Source: a virus. Taken from it: DNA of 43,313 nucleotides. Shown here piece by piece: positions 32,392-40,453 of this stretch. The stretch's first letter is position 1. Each line of letters starts with the position of its first letter. Location: the IMG/VR virus record IMGVR_UViG_3300042323_000446, positions 1-43,313 of that record, one strand, 5' to 3'. The translations under genes were made by a program, and so were the position numbers. The notes beneath the pieces are model-generated. The model worked only from the letters and a program-made list of their open reading frames with translations, had not been told where the DNA came from and searched no databases.

Positions 32392-34242
32392 TTATCTCAA
32401 TTCTCTTAAATCGAATGTACGAACACCATCAACAGTAATACGTCCATAAAAACGGTTGTTGACCATCTTTTTTGCGTATCTCGTCATTATTCCTTTTATC
32501 GGAGTAAAGTTGAACGGATTGTACATTGTAGGTGTTAATTGTAGAGGTACATACGGTGCGTAGATGTAACCTGTGTCTAACAATGATGTTCCTTTGTGTC
32601 CTACTAACACTGTGTTAGCTGGGAAGTAAGGGTCACGGTAAACTTGGTAACGTCCTGCAAGAGTACCAACTCTTTCAATACCCATGTTATACTGGTCTTG
32701 CTCAGGAGATGCGTTAGATACGTGGAAGTACTCTAAATCATCAAAAATAGCTGAAATCTCAGAAGAAACTACAATCCAGTTAGCTCCACCTCTTAATGTA
32801 GATTTGTGGATTTGTGCTGACAATTGGTTAATTGCAGTAATTAATGTTTGATTCCAATCTTTTTGAGTATAAGATGTAGTTTGAGAAATTCTTCTCCATC
32901 CGTTGTAATCCCAACGTAAGTTCCATGCTGCTCCTTTACGTAAATCTCTTAAGATTTCACGGTCAATTTCAGCCGCAACTTGTTCAGACAATAAAGCTGT
33001 TAATTCAGCTTCAGCATCGATGTTGTGGAATGCAGCAACGTCTTGAGCTAACTCAGGAGACCATTGTGCTCTTAATTTTCTTTCTGTAACAGATACAGTA
33101 ACTGAATCTAAGTCGAAAGAAACCTCACCTATTTTGTCTTCAAATTCTAATTCTTCGTAACGTCTGAACGCTGCGTAGAATGATGTTCCTGAAGCCGCTT
33201 CAGTAATAGTAGTACCTGTGTAACCATCTAAAGATGTTGAATCACAATCAGCACATACTGGACAAGATAAATCAACTTCTAAGTAGATACATCCGTTAGC
33301 ATCACATACGTTTTTAAACGAACCACCGTTACCAGTTGATGCCCAAGTAGTTTGAGTAGTGCTACCGTAAGAAACGATACCTTTACCATATTGTTGAGTA
33401 ACAACTCTGAACAATAAAGCTCCTGTTGATACTGGACATGGTGTTGTTGCAGAAACATCTAAACCTGCACCTGTGAAGATAATTAAATCAGATAAGAAAG
33501 ATTCTGTATCCATTTCATTACCATCAGGTCCGATTAATTTACCTGCTCCTGTGTCAGCAAAACCACACATTTTAACGATAACTTTTCTTGTGTTACCTGA
33601 AGGGATAGTTGCAGCACCTGCAGTATCACCTGAAATATTAGCATCAACTAATAAACCGTTAGTCCATTTTTGGATTGAGGTTGTAGCAGTGATTGCTGAC
33701 CAACGACCTTTTGAATAATCGAATAAACCTGCTGGGTCTAAACCTGGTTCAGTTCCTTCGTAGAATAAGTCATAAAGGTTTTTACTTACCGCTCCAGCTC
33801 CTGTGTAACCTGCATTTTGAGATGTTGGTCCGTTTGGTGCTCCTAGTGGTGCGTAGTGGTCTCCTGAAGATACATCACTCCATTGAGTGTTAGTACCACC
33901 TGAATAACCTTGAATTTTAGGTACAAAGTAGAATAATTTACCGATTGGTAAGTTCATAGCTTGTACTGATACGATGTCATTCGCTAATAATTTAGAAAAT
34001 ACACGTCTTACGATAGGGAATACAACAGTTTCAAATGAACCTGAAGACCCGTCAGACGTTGCTTCGTTAATTAAGAAAGACGCTTGGTTCTCATATAATT
34101 GAGCTACGTTTTCTTTTAGGTGACCTTTAAGGCCTTCTAGGAATCCTAATTTATCCCATTTGTTAATTGTATCTTCTTTGATAACTTTAAGGTGTTTTAA
34201 CCCGATGTTACCAACAAGACCTGATTCTAATAATGCTCCCAT
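32392..34242 (-). CDS. 23: Major capsid protein, gp23-like
   Basis: This 616-residue protein has a T4-like propeptide of about 60 residues (FLEGLKGHLKENVAQLY) ending FLINE-ATSD, where the prohead protease probably cuts after Glu60. T4 gp23 is cut at FLTE-AE, residue 65. Next comes FPIVRRVFSKLLANDIVSVQ, matching the gp23 segment after its site. Near residues 375-430, VSVTERKLRAQWSPELAQDV and AEIDREILRDL match the HK97-fold core. It is longer than T4 gp23 (521), mostly through a central insertion with a CPVCADC cluster (~330). It follows the scaffold gene by 38 bp, with no motif of its own visible, so it is probably co-transcribed. Confidence 0.92.
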   Translation of the reverse strand: MGALLESGLVGNIGLKHLKVIKEDTINKWDKLGFLEGLKGHLKENVAQLYENQASFLINEATSDGSSGSFETVVFPIVRRVFSKLLANDIVSVQAMNLPIGKLFYFVPKIQGYSGGTNTQWSDVSSGDHYAPLGAPNGPTSQNAGYTGAGAVSKNLYDLFYEGTEPGLDPAGLFDYSKGRWSAITATTSIQKWTNGLLVDANISGDTAGAATIPSGNTRKVIVKMCGFADTGAGKLIGPDGNEMDTESFLSDLIIFTGAGLDVSATTPCPVSTGALLFRVVTQQYGKGIVSYGSTTQTTWASTGNGGSFKNVCDANGCIYLEVDLSCPVCADCDSTSLDGYTGTTITEAASGTSFYAAFRRYEELEFEDKIGEVSFDLDSVTVSVTERKLRAQWSPELAQDVAAFHNIDAEAELTALLSEQVAAEIDREILRDLRKGAAWNLRWDYNGWRRISQTTSYTQKDWNQTLITAINQLSAQIHKSTLRGGANWIVVSSEISAIFDDLEYFHVSNASPEQDQYNMGIERVGTLAGRYQVYRDPYFPANTVLVGHKGTSLLDTGYIYAPYVPLQLTPTMYNPFNFTPIKGIMTRYAKKMVNNRFYGRITVDGVRTFDLRELR

Positions 34243-34280
34243 TTTTTTGGTTTTTTATTTTTTTTTTAGTTTATTTTATT

Positions 34281-35753
34281 TTATTTTAATTTTGACATTA
34301 AATCTTTCATTCTTAAGAACTGAGGATTTTCATATGTTTTAGACTCAATCAAATTAGCCGATGACCCTGTCGATGGAGAACTTTGAATAGTTCTTTCAAT
34401 TGACTCATTCATTGGTTGATTTGTCTTAGACGAAAGGTTATCTTTTAATGTCTTATACAAGTTTTTAGATTCTTTAATAGTTTCAACACTATCAAAACGT
34501 CTTAAGATATTAATCTTTTCTTGTTTTGATGTTGAATGTTCTGTGAACAAACGTGTAGCGTATGCTAAGTTTGAGTTGAACACTGCAACTTCGTTTAATT
34601 TATTTCTAAAAATGTTAAGTGCTTTTCTGTACTCTTCATTTTTTTCTCTAAGAACTTGTAATTCTCTGTTATCAATACTTTCTTTTTGGATTGCCGTGTT
34701 AAATTTTGAATGAGCTCTTGGTTTTGGTAAACCGCCAGTTCTAAAATTAGAACCACTTCCTAAAGTTCTTGATGCTTCTTTGGTTTCAACCTTTTTAACA
34801 GTTTTCATATCACCGTCAAGATTTTCACCCTCTTTATATTCAAATTTTGCTTTACCAGTACCCATGGTTTTATTAACTGTTCTTTTTACAGTTTTAAAAC
34901 CACCTTCTTGGTTAGGTTTGTTTGAATATATTTTTTTCTTATTTGGATTTCCAATTCCGACACCTTTAGGTTTGATTGACATTTTCTTAGATTCCATTAC
35001 AGGTTCATCATCGTCGTATAGACCCATGTCTTCTTCGCCTTCTTGTTCGTCAAATTCAATTTCATAAACAATTTCTTCACTGTCCATTTCTTCTTCTTCT
35101 TCGTCAAATTCTATTTCATAAACAATTTCTTCACTGTCCATTTTAGGTTCGTCCATTCCAAAATCCATTTCTTCTTCTTCGTTAGTGTTAAATACTTTAT
35201 CGATGATGCTATTAATGTCGTCTTCGTCTTCGTCTTCGTCTTCCATGCCAAAATCTGACATATCATCCATTTCGAACATTTCTGTTTCATCAACGTATTC
35301 GTCACCTTCTCCGACAATCATATACTCTTTTTCAGAATCTTTAAGATTGATATTACCTGAATTATCTTTGGTAACCACGATATTATCTTCAGGACCCATT
35401 AAGCTGAATACACGTAAGATTTCATCCTCGTCATCAACGTCAGTAAGGTCAATAGTTTCGTCGTCATCCATAGAATCTTCATCATCCATAGAATCTTCAT
35501 CATCCATATCTAAATTATCCATATCCAAGTCCAACCCTTCTTCGTCAGACATATCGTCTTCCATTTCAGGTTCGTCCATTTCAATGTCTGTTTCAATCTC
35601 ATCTTCTTGTTCAGTCAGAGACTCTTTTACTAGTTCTTTGATTTCTTGCTTCATAGTTGAAGCAAGTATTCCTTTTGCATTTTCAGCAACTGCATCCTCT
35701 AAATTTTTCATTTGGATGATTGCTTCTTCAACTAAAGATTTTTCTTTTGCCAT
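34281..35753 (-). CDS. 22: Prohead core scaffolding protein, gp22-like
   Basis: This 490-residue protein has an N-terminal helical part with KELVKESLTEQEDE (39-52), a likely protease site. A very acidic region follows (~50-260: DMDDEDSMDDEDSMDDDE), then a basic Gly/Lys segment (~265-340) and a helical C-terminus (REKNEEYRKALNIFRNKLNE). It lies between the protease and capsid genes, as T4 gene 22 does. Its core would be digested during maturation. Acidic scaffold sequence diverges quickly, so order and composition carry the call. Confidence 0.8.
   Translation of the reverse strand: MAKEKSLVEEAIIQMKNLEDAVAENAKGILASTMKQEIKELVKESLTEQEDEIETDIEMDEPEMEDDMSDEEGLDLDMDNLDMDDEDSMDDEDSMDDDETIDLTDVDDEDEILRVFSLMGPEDNIVVTKDNSGNINLKDSEKEYMIVGEGDEYVDETEMFEMDDMSDFGMEDEDEDEDDINSIIDKVFNTNEEEEMDFGMDEPKMDSEEIVYEIEFDEEEEEMDSEEIVYEIEFDEQEGEEDMGLYDDDEPVMESKKMSIKPKGVGIGNPNKKKIYSNKPNQEGGFKTVKRTVNKTMGTGKAKFEYKEGENLDGDMKTVKKVETKEASRTLGSGSNFRTGGLPKPRAHSKFNTAIQKESIDNRELQVLREKNEEYRKALNIFRNKLNEVAVFNSNLAYATRLFTEHSTSKQEKINILRRFDSVETIKESKNLYKTLKDNLSSKTNQPMNESIERTIQSSPSTGSSANLIESKTYENPQFLRMKDLMSKLK
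35047..35141 (-). repeat. Direct repeat within scaffold gene
   Basis: Two 41-nt copies (35047-35087 and 35101-35141) that differ at one base encode MDSEEIVYEIEFDE twice. An 18-nt repeat near 35465-35510 likewise encodes DEDSMD twice. Recent internal duplication is the simplest reading. Confidence 0.85.
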
Positions 35754-35775
35754 TTGTATGTTTTTAATTTACTAT

Positions 35776-35783
35776 ATAAATAT
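35776..35783 (-). promoter_or_regulatory. Putative phage late promoter motif ATATTTAT (scaffold/capsid unit)
   Basis: The exact octamer lies 22 nt before the scaffold ATG and downstream of a terminator, so it would drive the scaffold-capsid unit. Confidence 0.55.
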
Positions 35784-35860
35784 CCCCAATGTTAAAAAAG
35801 TTTTAATTAAACTAATTTAATAATTGGTTTTTAATTTATTATAAATAGTGCCATTTTTAA

Positions 35861-35896
35861 AAAAAAACAAAAAAGGGGACTAATGCCCCCTTTTTA
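35861..35896 (-). terminator. Rho-independent terminator before scaffold gene
   Basis: A 9-bp stem (AAAAAGGGG 35870-35878 with CCCCTTTTT 35887-35895) has an 8-nt loop. Read leftward it is followed by long T runs. It ends the unit carrying the protease and the 69-residue gene. Confidence 0.8.
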
Positions 35897-35918
35897 TTAT
35901 TATCGAAATGTGAAAATT

Positions 35919-36128
35919 TTATTCTATCACCTCATCAATTTTACTTTCAACAATTGCGGTTAATCTCCAATCCTGTGTGTAGTTTTCGTAAACTTTAGTT
36001 ACTTTGGCCTCAACATCAGTAGGGTTATAACCTTTTACTAATTTTTCTTCTCTTAATTTTTTAAGTTTTCCCGATTTTTCATCAATCATATCGGTTGTGA
36101 TTTTTGCAATAAAATACTTTTCGTCCAT
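35919..36128 (-). CDS. Small DUF4494-like protein
   Basis: This 69-residue protein starts MDEKYFIAKITTDMIDEKSG, followed by EEKLVKGYNPTDVEAKVTKV and a C-terminal IVESKIDEVIE. The layout (first strand, charged turn, a segment where the protein enters an AEA-type helix, last strand) resembles DUF4494, a small Bacteroidota family of unknown function; the match is by eye. It lies between protease and scaffold genes, before a terminator, so a role in head assembly is possible. Confidence 0.55.
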   Translation of the reverse strand: MDEKYFIAKITTDMIDEKSGKLKKLREEKLVKGYNPTDVEAKVTKVYENYTQDWRLTAIVESKIDEVIE

Positions 36129-36141
36129 GTTATAAATTTTT

Positions 36142-36897
36142 TTAATTTCCTAAATAATCGGTTAATTTTCTCATTAAGTCAAGTGATTTGTTACCATTTT
36201 CACCAACATTTCTTTCTACCGACATTTTTTTCTCTTCTTCCAAGTTCTCGTCAAAGTTAAATCTATCTTCAGGATTTTGGAATAAGTATGCTCCAGGTGT
36301 TGATGGTGATGATACTAAGTCAAAACAGATTAATTCAAAATCTTCTTGTACTTCATTCTGTTCACCAACTTTTTTAAGGGAACCCACCCCTCTTGAAGAA
36401 ATCCCTAAGGTAACACCTTGTCTTAGGTAGTTAGCCGCCAAATCTCCTTTAGTTGATACAATACCTCTTTCGTGGAATCCTGGTGAAGTGAGTAATTGTA
36501 TCTTACCCATTAATATAGGTCCTTCCCACCATATTTCATTTATTGCGTGAGATACTCTATCTAAGTCAATTAATGATGATTCAGGATGATTTAACTCTGA
36601 AAGAGCTGTACCTTTTTCTATCATTTTTTTATAGTTTTCCGCTTCTCTTTTTAAAATACGTTCAGGATATATTCTACCATTTCTATTTGGGGTGTTATAT
36701 TTTTGTAATACCGCATAAAATTCAAATGGTTTAGAATGGTCTAACATATTACCTTTAGATTCTCTAATTAACTTTTCGTTACGATTGTCATTTGGATTAA
36801 TATATCCCGCATCGTATTCAACAAGAATTGATTTTTTATTCAACTCGTTATTAATATTAATTTTTAAATTATCCATTTTTTTACCACAAATTTTCAT
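36142..36897 (-). CDS. 21: Prohead core protease, gp21-like
   Basis: This 251-residue protein is a serine protease of the T4 gp21 type. FYAVLQKYNTPNRNGRIYP (60-78) is the family's N-terminal signature. LSELNHPESSLIDLDRVSHA (99-118) carries the probable catalytic His104, and LGISSRGVGSL (164-174) the probable Ser167 or Ser168. It would cut capsid, scaffold and leader-bearing head proteins after (L/I)xE. A polar tail (~215-251) may be removed by self-cleavage. It precedes the DUF4494-like and scaffold genes, the T4 order 21-22-23. Confidence 0.88.
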   Translation of the reverse strand: MKICGKKMDNLKININNELNKKSILVEYDAGYINPNDNRNEKLIRESKGNMLDHSKPFEFYAVLQKYNTPNRNGRIYPERILKREAENYKKMIEKGTALSELNHPESSLIDLDRVSHAINEIWWEGPILMGKIQLLTSPGFHERGIVSTKGDLAANYLRQGVTLGISSRGVGSLKKVGEQNEVQEDFELICFDLVSSPSTPGAYLFQNPEDRFNFDENLEEEKKMSVERNVGENGNKSLDLMRKLTDYLGN

Positions 36898-36919
36898 TTA
36901 TAACCACCAAAGGTTTTAT

Positions 36920-36927
36920 ATAAATAT
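36920..36927 (-). promoter_or_regulatory. Putative phage late promoter motif ATATTTAT
   Basis: The exact octamer lies 22 nt before the protease ATG and overlaps the last base of the upstream gene's stop. Confidence 0.5.
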
Positions 36928-37397
36928 TAAACATTCTCTAATTGTAGCATCTCATCGTTTGTTTTGATTTTTTTAGTTAGATAAAAGTTAAAGTAATTGT
37001 TACCTATAAAGTTTTCGTAAAAAATTCTAGTAGTAATATCTTTAAGAGACTCTTTAATTTCTTTTGATTTAAAGTCATGTCCTTCATGATTCAAAAAGAA
37101 ATTAATTTCTAAATTCATAAAAGATTTTTTACCTTGATTTAGTCCGCTGGACCTTAAATCTAAATCCACTATAAATTTATCATCAAATAACTCTTTATCT
37201 AAGGATTCGTAGATTGAATGTTTTATGGCTCTGTTCATATTAAGAACTGTCCGTGACCAATTTTGACACTCTGTGGTCGGTTCCACCCATGTTTGGATGT
37301 TAAGATAGAGTGACTTAAAATTCATCGAATCAACTGTTCCATATATTATTTTGGCGGTGTTGAATCCGTGAATATGTGAGGTTTTCCCCTTTTTCAT
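36927..37397 (-). CDS. Head-region protein, unknown
   Basis: This 156-residue protein begins MKKGKTSHIHGFNTAKIIYG. It is alpha/beta-like, with a hydrophobic C-terminal segment (FYENFIGNNYFNFYLTKKIK). It sits in the minus-strand head operon between the protease gene and the head protein at 37676. Position would suit a head-completion or neck protein, but no family is recognised. Confidence 0.6.
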   Translation of the reverse strand: MKKGKTSHIHGFNTAKIIYGTVDSMNFKSLYLNIQTWVEPTTECQNWSRTVLNMNRAIKHSIYESLDKELFDDKFIVDLDLRSSGLNQGKKSFMNLEINFFLNHEGHDFKSKEIKESLKDITTRIFYENFIGNNYFNFYLTKKIKTNDEMLQLENV

Positions 37398-37421
37398 TAA
37401 ATTTCATAATTTTTAAGTTTA

Positions 37422-37448
37422 TTGTTTTTAGAAAAATAGGTATATTTA
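37422..37448 (+). promoter_or_regulatory. Possible host-type promoter for bS21 (TTG-N16-TATATTTA)
   Basis: TTG at 37422-37424 and TATATTTA at 37441-37448 approximate the Bacteroidota TTG / TAnnTTTG promoter, with the last G missing and a spacer slightly short. It lies 36 nt before the bS21 ATG. No ATATTTAT octamer is present on this strand, so early expression by host polymerase is suggested. Confidence 0.35.
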
Positions 37449-37484
37449 CAGCAATAGTCAAAATAAATATAAACTCAAAAAAAT

Positions 37485-37679
37485 ATGTTAATAGTAAAAG
37501 TAGGAAAGAATGTAACTCTTGAAAAAGCGTTAAAAATTTACAAAAGTAAAGTTATAAAGACAAGACAAAGTAGAGAATTAAACGAGAGAAAAGAATTCCA
37601 AAAAAAATCCGTTAAAAGGAGAAATGAAATTTCAAAAGCAAAATACGTACAAAAAAAATATAAATCAAACAATGATTAA
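37485..37679 (+). CDS. rpsU: Phage-encoded 30S ribosomal protein bS21
   Basis: This 64-residue basic protein reads MLIVKVGKNVTLEKALKIYK, then a basic helix with SRELNERKEFQKKSVKRRNE and a C-terminal AKYVQKKYK. These are the features of bS21, including the conserved (K/R)xEFxKKSVKRR-type core. Length fits the Bacteroidota form (about 64; E. coli has 71). Tyr54 lies where Bacteroidota bS21 is reported, as I recall, to contact the hidden anti-Shine-Dalgarno sequence. No Shine-Dalgarno precedes it. It is a lone rightward gene inside the leftward head operon and shares a TTAA double stop with the gene opposite. Confidence 0.88.
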   Translation: MLIVKVGKNVTLEKALKIYKSKVIKTRQSRELNERKEFQKKSVKRRNEISKAKYVQKKYKSNND

Positions 37680-38395
37680 AGATTCTCATTCAAACTTTTA
37701 AGTTTGAAATAAGTTAACTTGTCGTATTTTTCTGATATTACTTTATCAAGAGTTTCATCAATTCTTATTTGAGTTGACTTGTCCTTATTATTATTTTTCA
37801 TTTCAGTTAATTTATTCACAACACTTTCTTTAACATTATCAAATTTTTGATTTAAAGTAACATCATCTTCAGATAAAAATTTTGTTAATTCTTTTTTATC
37901 TGACTCACTTAATGACTCAATAAAATTTGAGATTGTTTTATTTGCAATGTTTACCATAGAGGTTAACGGAATTTGAACGGTGTCTGTTTTCTTGATAGGT
38001 AATTTCTTAATAGTTTCAGAAATAAGTTTTTTACTTGTTATTCTTGATTCAATTGTTAAAATATCTCTTGAGAATAAATTATCAATATTATTATACTGAT
38101 TAACAACTTTAGAATTTTTAACCCATAACTTTAGTGGGGTAATATCCGACTCTTGTATTTTATTAACGGTATTTTCATAAATGGTAATACATTCATTCAC
38201 ATAATCGTCAACAATAGATTCTGCCAATCCTTTATTAGAAGATAAATCATCATACAAATAAAAAAGTTTGCGTATCTTTTTATTTTCTAAAACTAACTTT
38301 TTAAATTTTTTGAATTCTTCTTTAAATGTGTCATTTTTATATGACTCTAATAACACATCTTCAATCTTTGATTTAATTATTCCAAAATTTGTCAT
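37676..38395 (-). CDS. Putative head core / internal protein with LxE leader
   Basis: This 239-residue protein is highly helical and charged, with no recognised fold. The start MTNFGIIKSKIEDVLLESYK resembles the leader-plus-LxE (VLLE-S, cut after Glu17) of the other proposed packaged proteins. It lies directly after the portal gene, where T4 has the small core proteins gp67 and gp68, which are also digested by gp21. A prohead core role is inferred. An ATATTTAT motif lies 12 nt upstream, overlapping the portal stop. Confidence 0.6.
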   Translation of the reverse strand: MTNFGIIKSKIEDVLLESYKNDTFKEEFKKFKKLVLENKKIRKLFYLYDDLSSNKGLAESIVDDYVNECITIYENTVNKIQESDITPLKLWVKNSKVVNQYNNIDNLFSRDILTIESRITSKKLISETIKKLPIKKTDTVQIPLTSMVNIANKTISNFIESLSESDKKELTKFLSEDDVTLNQKFDNVKESVVNKLTEMKNNNKDKSTQIRIDETLDKVISEKYDKLTYFKLKSLNENL

Positions 38396-38407
38396 CTCTT
38401 TTTATTT

Positions 38408-38415
38408 ATAAATAT
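38408..38415 (-). promoter_or_regulatory. Putative phage late promoter motif ATATTTAT
   Basis: The exact octamer overlaps the first base of the portal stop and lies 12 nt before the ATG at 38395. It sits within a longer near-palindrome ATTTATAAATAT. Confidence 0.5.
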
Positions 38416-40238
38416 CAATCTTTTAGAATTTTGTTTAATTCTTTCTCTATTTCACCTAAAGAATTTCTCGCTTTAGATAAATCAATAAATGAATCTGACT
38501 CTGTTAAGTTATCACTTTCTAATAAAATTGATAAATTATCACGTTTAAATGACTCAGGTGTTATCCCCGCGTCACCACCTATTTCAGGACCTGGAGGTGG
38601 TGGTGGTGCTCCTCCGCCAGTATCTTCAGGACCTCCTAATCCTCCTAAAGGTGGTGGGGTCGCTCCCACAGTTTGGGTTGCGCCTGATTTAACACCATAT
38701 AATTTGTCAATATTATCAAATACTCCTGTATGGTTGATAATAGTTGCGGTATTAGTTAATTCTGCCCCAACGGCTTTCTCAACACGTTGTTGTTGCAAAT
38801 CTAATTTAATTTCTTCATCCGAGAATCCTAGTACATGTTTCTTAGCCCAAGTCACTGACACTGGTGCAATACCCTCGATTGCCGTTACAGCATCTTTGTA
38901 TAATAAAACTTTTTCTTTCCAAACATCAATTTTTAATAAATCGGCTTGTGTTGATGGATTAGTTAATCCTAAGGTAAAGTTTGATAATTCATCTTCAAAA
39001 CCTAATAAGAATAAATGTATGATGGCGATTTTATTCATTTCTGCAATCATAGATTTTTGAATTCTATTAATTGTTCTTGCAAAACGGATGTCTTGTAATG
39101 ATAAATTCTTACCATCACCAACCACTTCCTCAAACCCTAAAAACGCCTTAGGTACCCGAAGTGCGGTTAATAATTTCTTTTGGATGTATTCAATATCGGC
39201 AATCTCAGAAAGGTTCTGAGCTCCAGGTAAAGTATCAATTGGATTTGGCGCCGCTTGGTCACGAACAGGAATAAAATAATCTTGGTCAACCGCCATTTGG
39301 TTAAATCTCATATCAACATTACCTGATTGACTATCAACCACCTGACTACGTTTAAATTTGTTTGCAACACGTTGTACATATGCCTCAACATCTTTATCGT
39401 CCATGTTACCAACAAAAACTTTAAATACACGTCTTTCAGGTGCTCTTGAAGTCCGATAGATTAACATTGCGTCTTCCGACAATAATAATTGTTTCCAAAT
39501 ACGTCTTGCTTTTTCTAACATAGAAGTACCATAAGGTAATTTTCTATCATCACCTAATAATCTAAAGTGAGCAATTTCCCATGAATTAAATTCCATGTCT
39601 TTAGCCTTCCACTTAAATCTTAAACCTTTGTTTTCTACGGGTTCCTCAACGTTTGCAGATTTTGCCGCCATACCTCTTTCAAGTCGTTCAATCTCAATAT
39701 TTGGTAATTGCATACAACCAACAATACCTTTCTCGGCATCTAATTTTAAATAAACAAAATTATCACCGTATTTTGCGGTATTTCTTGTCCACATTGGTAA
39801 ATTAGTATTGATGTCTAAAACATTATTAAATAAATCAATTAAGATTGATTTAATACGTTTAGATTCTGAATAAATTTGTAACATGTATCCATTTTGGTCA
39901 ACAGTTGTTGATTCTTCACCGTAGATATCTAAAGCCGCCGAAATTTCGGGAGTATATTCCATAGATTCGTAATCATAAAATGATGCTAATCTTGTTGGTT
40001 CATAATAAACCGCTTGAGTATATAAGTTACTCTCAATTTTTGTCCATTGATTGGCTAAGTAAAACGTTTGTTGAGCTTGTAGTTTTTCTCTTTCGTATTC
40101 CTGTTTTGATGATGTTTTTAATAATTCAGTCTTGTCTAAATTATATGTTGGATAATCTTGATTTAACAGGGCGTTAGGCCCAAAAGCTTGGGATAACCTC
40201 TGCCAAACTGTAAATTGATTATTTTGATTATTTTCCAT
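38415..40238 (-). CDS. 20: Portal protein, gp20-like
   Basis: This 607-residue protein resembles T4 gp20. PEISAALDIYGEESTTVDQN (~95-114) is the conserved start of the clip/wing domain. TNLPMWTRNTAKYGDNFVYL (~145-165), EFNSWEIAHFRLLGDDRKLP with YGTSMLEKARRIWKQLL (~215-255) and PGAQNLSEIADIEYIQKKLL (~335-360) follow the gp20 order. The C-terminal ~60 residues are Gly/Pro-rich (GGGAPPPPPGPEIGGD) and disordered. Twelve copies would form the packaging channel. Position between terminase and head genes agrees. No octamer motif is seen just upstream. Confidence 0.9.
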   Translation of the reverse strand: MENNQNNQFTVWQRLSQAFGPNALLNQDYPTYNLDKTELLKTSSKQEYEREKLQAQQTFYLANQWTKIESNLYTQAVYYEPTRLASFYDYESMEYTPEISAALDIYGEESTTVDQNGYMLQIYSESKRIKSILIDLFNNVLDINTNLPMWTRNTAKYGDNFVYLKLDAEKGIVGCMQLPNIEIERLERGMAAKSANVEEPVENKGLRFKWKAKDMEFNSWEIAHFRLLGDDRKLPYGTSMLEKARRIWKQLLLSEDAMLIYRTSRAPERRVFKVFVGNMDDKDVEAYVQRVANKFKRSQVVDSQSGNVDMRFNQMAVDQDYFIPVRDQAAPNPIDTLPGAQNLSEIADIEYIQKKLLTALRVPKAFLGFEEVVGDGKNLSLQDIRFARTINRIQKSMIAEMNKIAIIHLFLLGFEDELSNFTLGLTNPSTQADLLKIDVWKEKVLLYKDAVTAIEGIAPVSVTWAKKHVLGFSDEEIKLDLQQQRVEKAVGAELTNTATIINHTGVFDNIDKLYGVKSGATQTVGATPPPLGGLGGPEDTGGGAPPPPPGPEIGGDAGITPESFKRDNLSILLESDNLTESDSFIDLSKARNSLGEIEKELNKILKD

Positions 40239-40275
40239 GTAATAAATTTAATTCTAATTATCTATAATTAAATAG

Positions 40276-40431
40276 TTAATTTTGATTACCTTTTTTTCTG
40301 TTAGGGTCACCTTTTTGTTGGTTTATTTTATTATCACCACCAGGTTTAACATTACTAATACCCTGACCAGGCACGTTTAATTTACTGCCATTAAGCTTAT
40401 TCCCCGATTTTTTTCTAGAAGTTAATCCCAT
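40276..40431 (-). CDS. Short basic protein between terminase and portal genes
   Basis: This 51-residue protein begins MGLTSRKKSGNKLNGSKLNV and ends PNRKKGNQN. It is basic and rich in Lys, Asn and Gly, and probably disordered. Support comes from a start 14 nt after an exact ATATTTAT motif, a stop just before the portal gene's leader, and its fit in the 214-bp gap. Similar short basic proteins near terminase genes may bind DNA or the portal. No family is recognised. Confidence 0.6.
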   Translation of the reverse strand: MGLTSRKKSGNKLNGSKLNVPGQGISNVKPGGDNKINQQKGDPNRKKGNQN

Positions 40432-40445
40432 GTGATGTTTTATTA

Positions 40446-40453
40446 ATAAATAT
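40446..40453 (-). promoter_or_regulatory. Putative phage late promoter motif ATATTTAT (portal unit)
   Basis: The exact octamer overlaps the first base of the terminase stop and lies 14 nt before the 51-residue gene; it could also serve the portal gene. Confidence 0.5.

Noticed and set aside
35185-35820. A 211-residue plus-strand Ser-rich frame
   Set aside because: It is the antisense of the acidic scaffold region (GAT/GAA codons read as ATC/TTC and TCA/TCT); no promoter or conserved domain.
4741-40453. T4-type late promoter TATAAATA
   Set aside because: TATAAATA-like strings occur, but mostly as the reverse complement of the coding-strand motif; the coding strand consistently shows TATTTAT instead.
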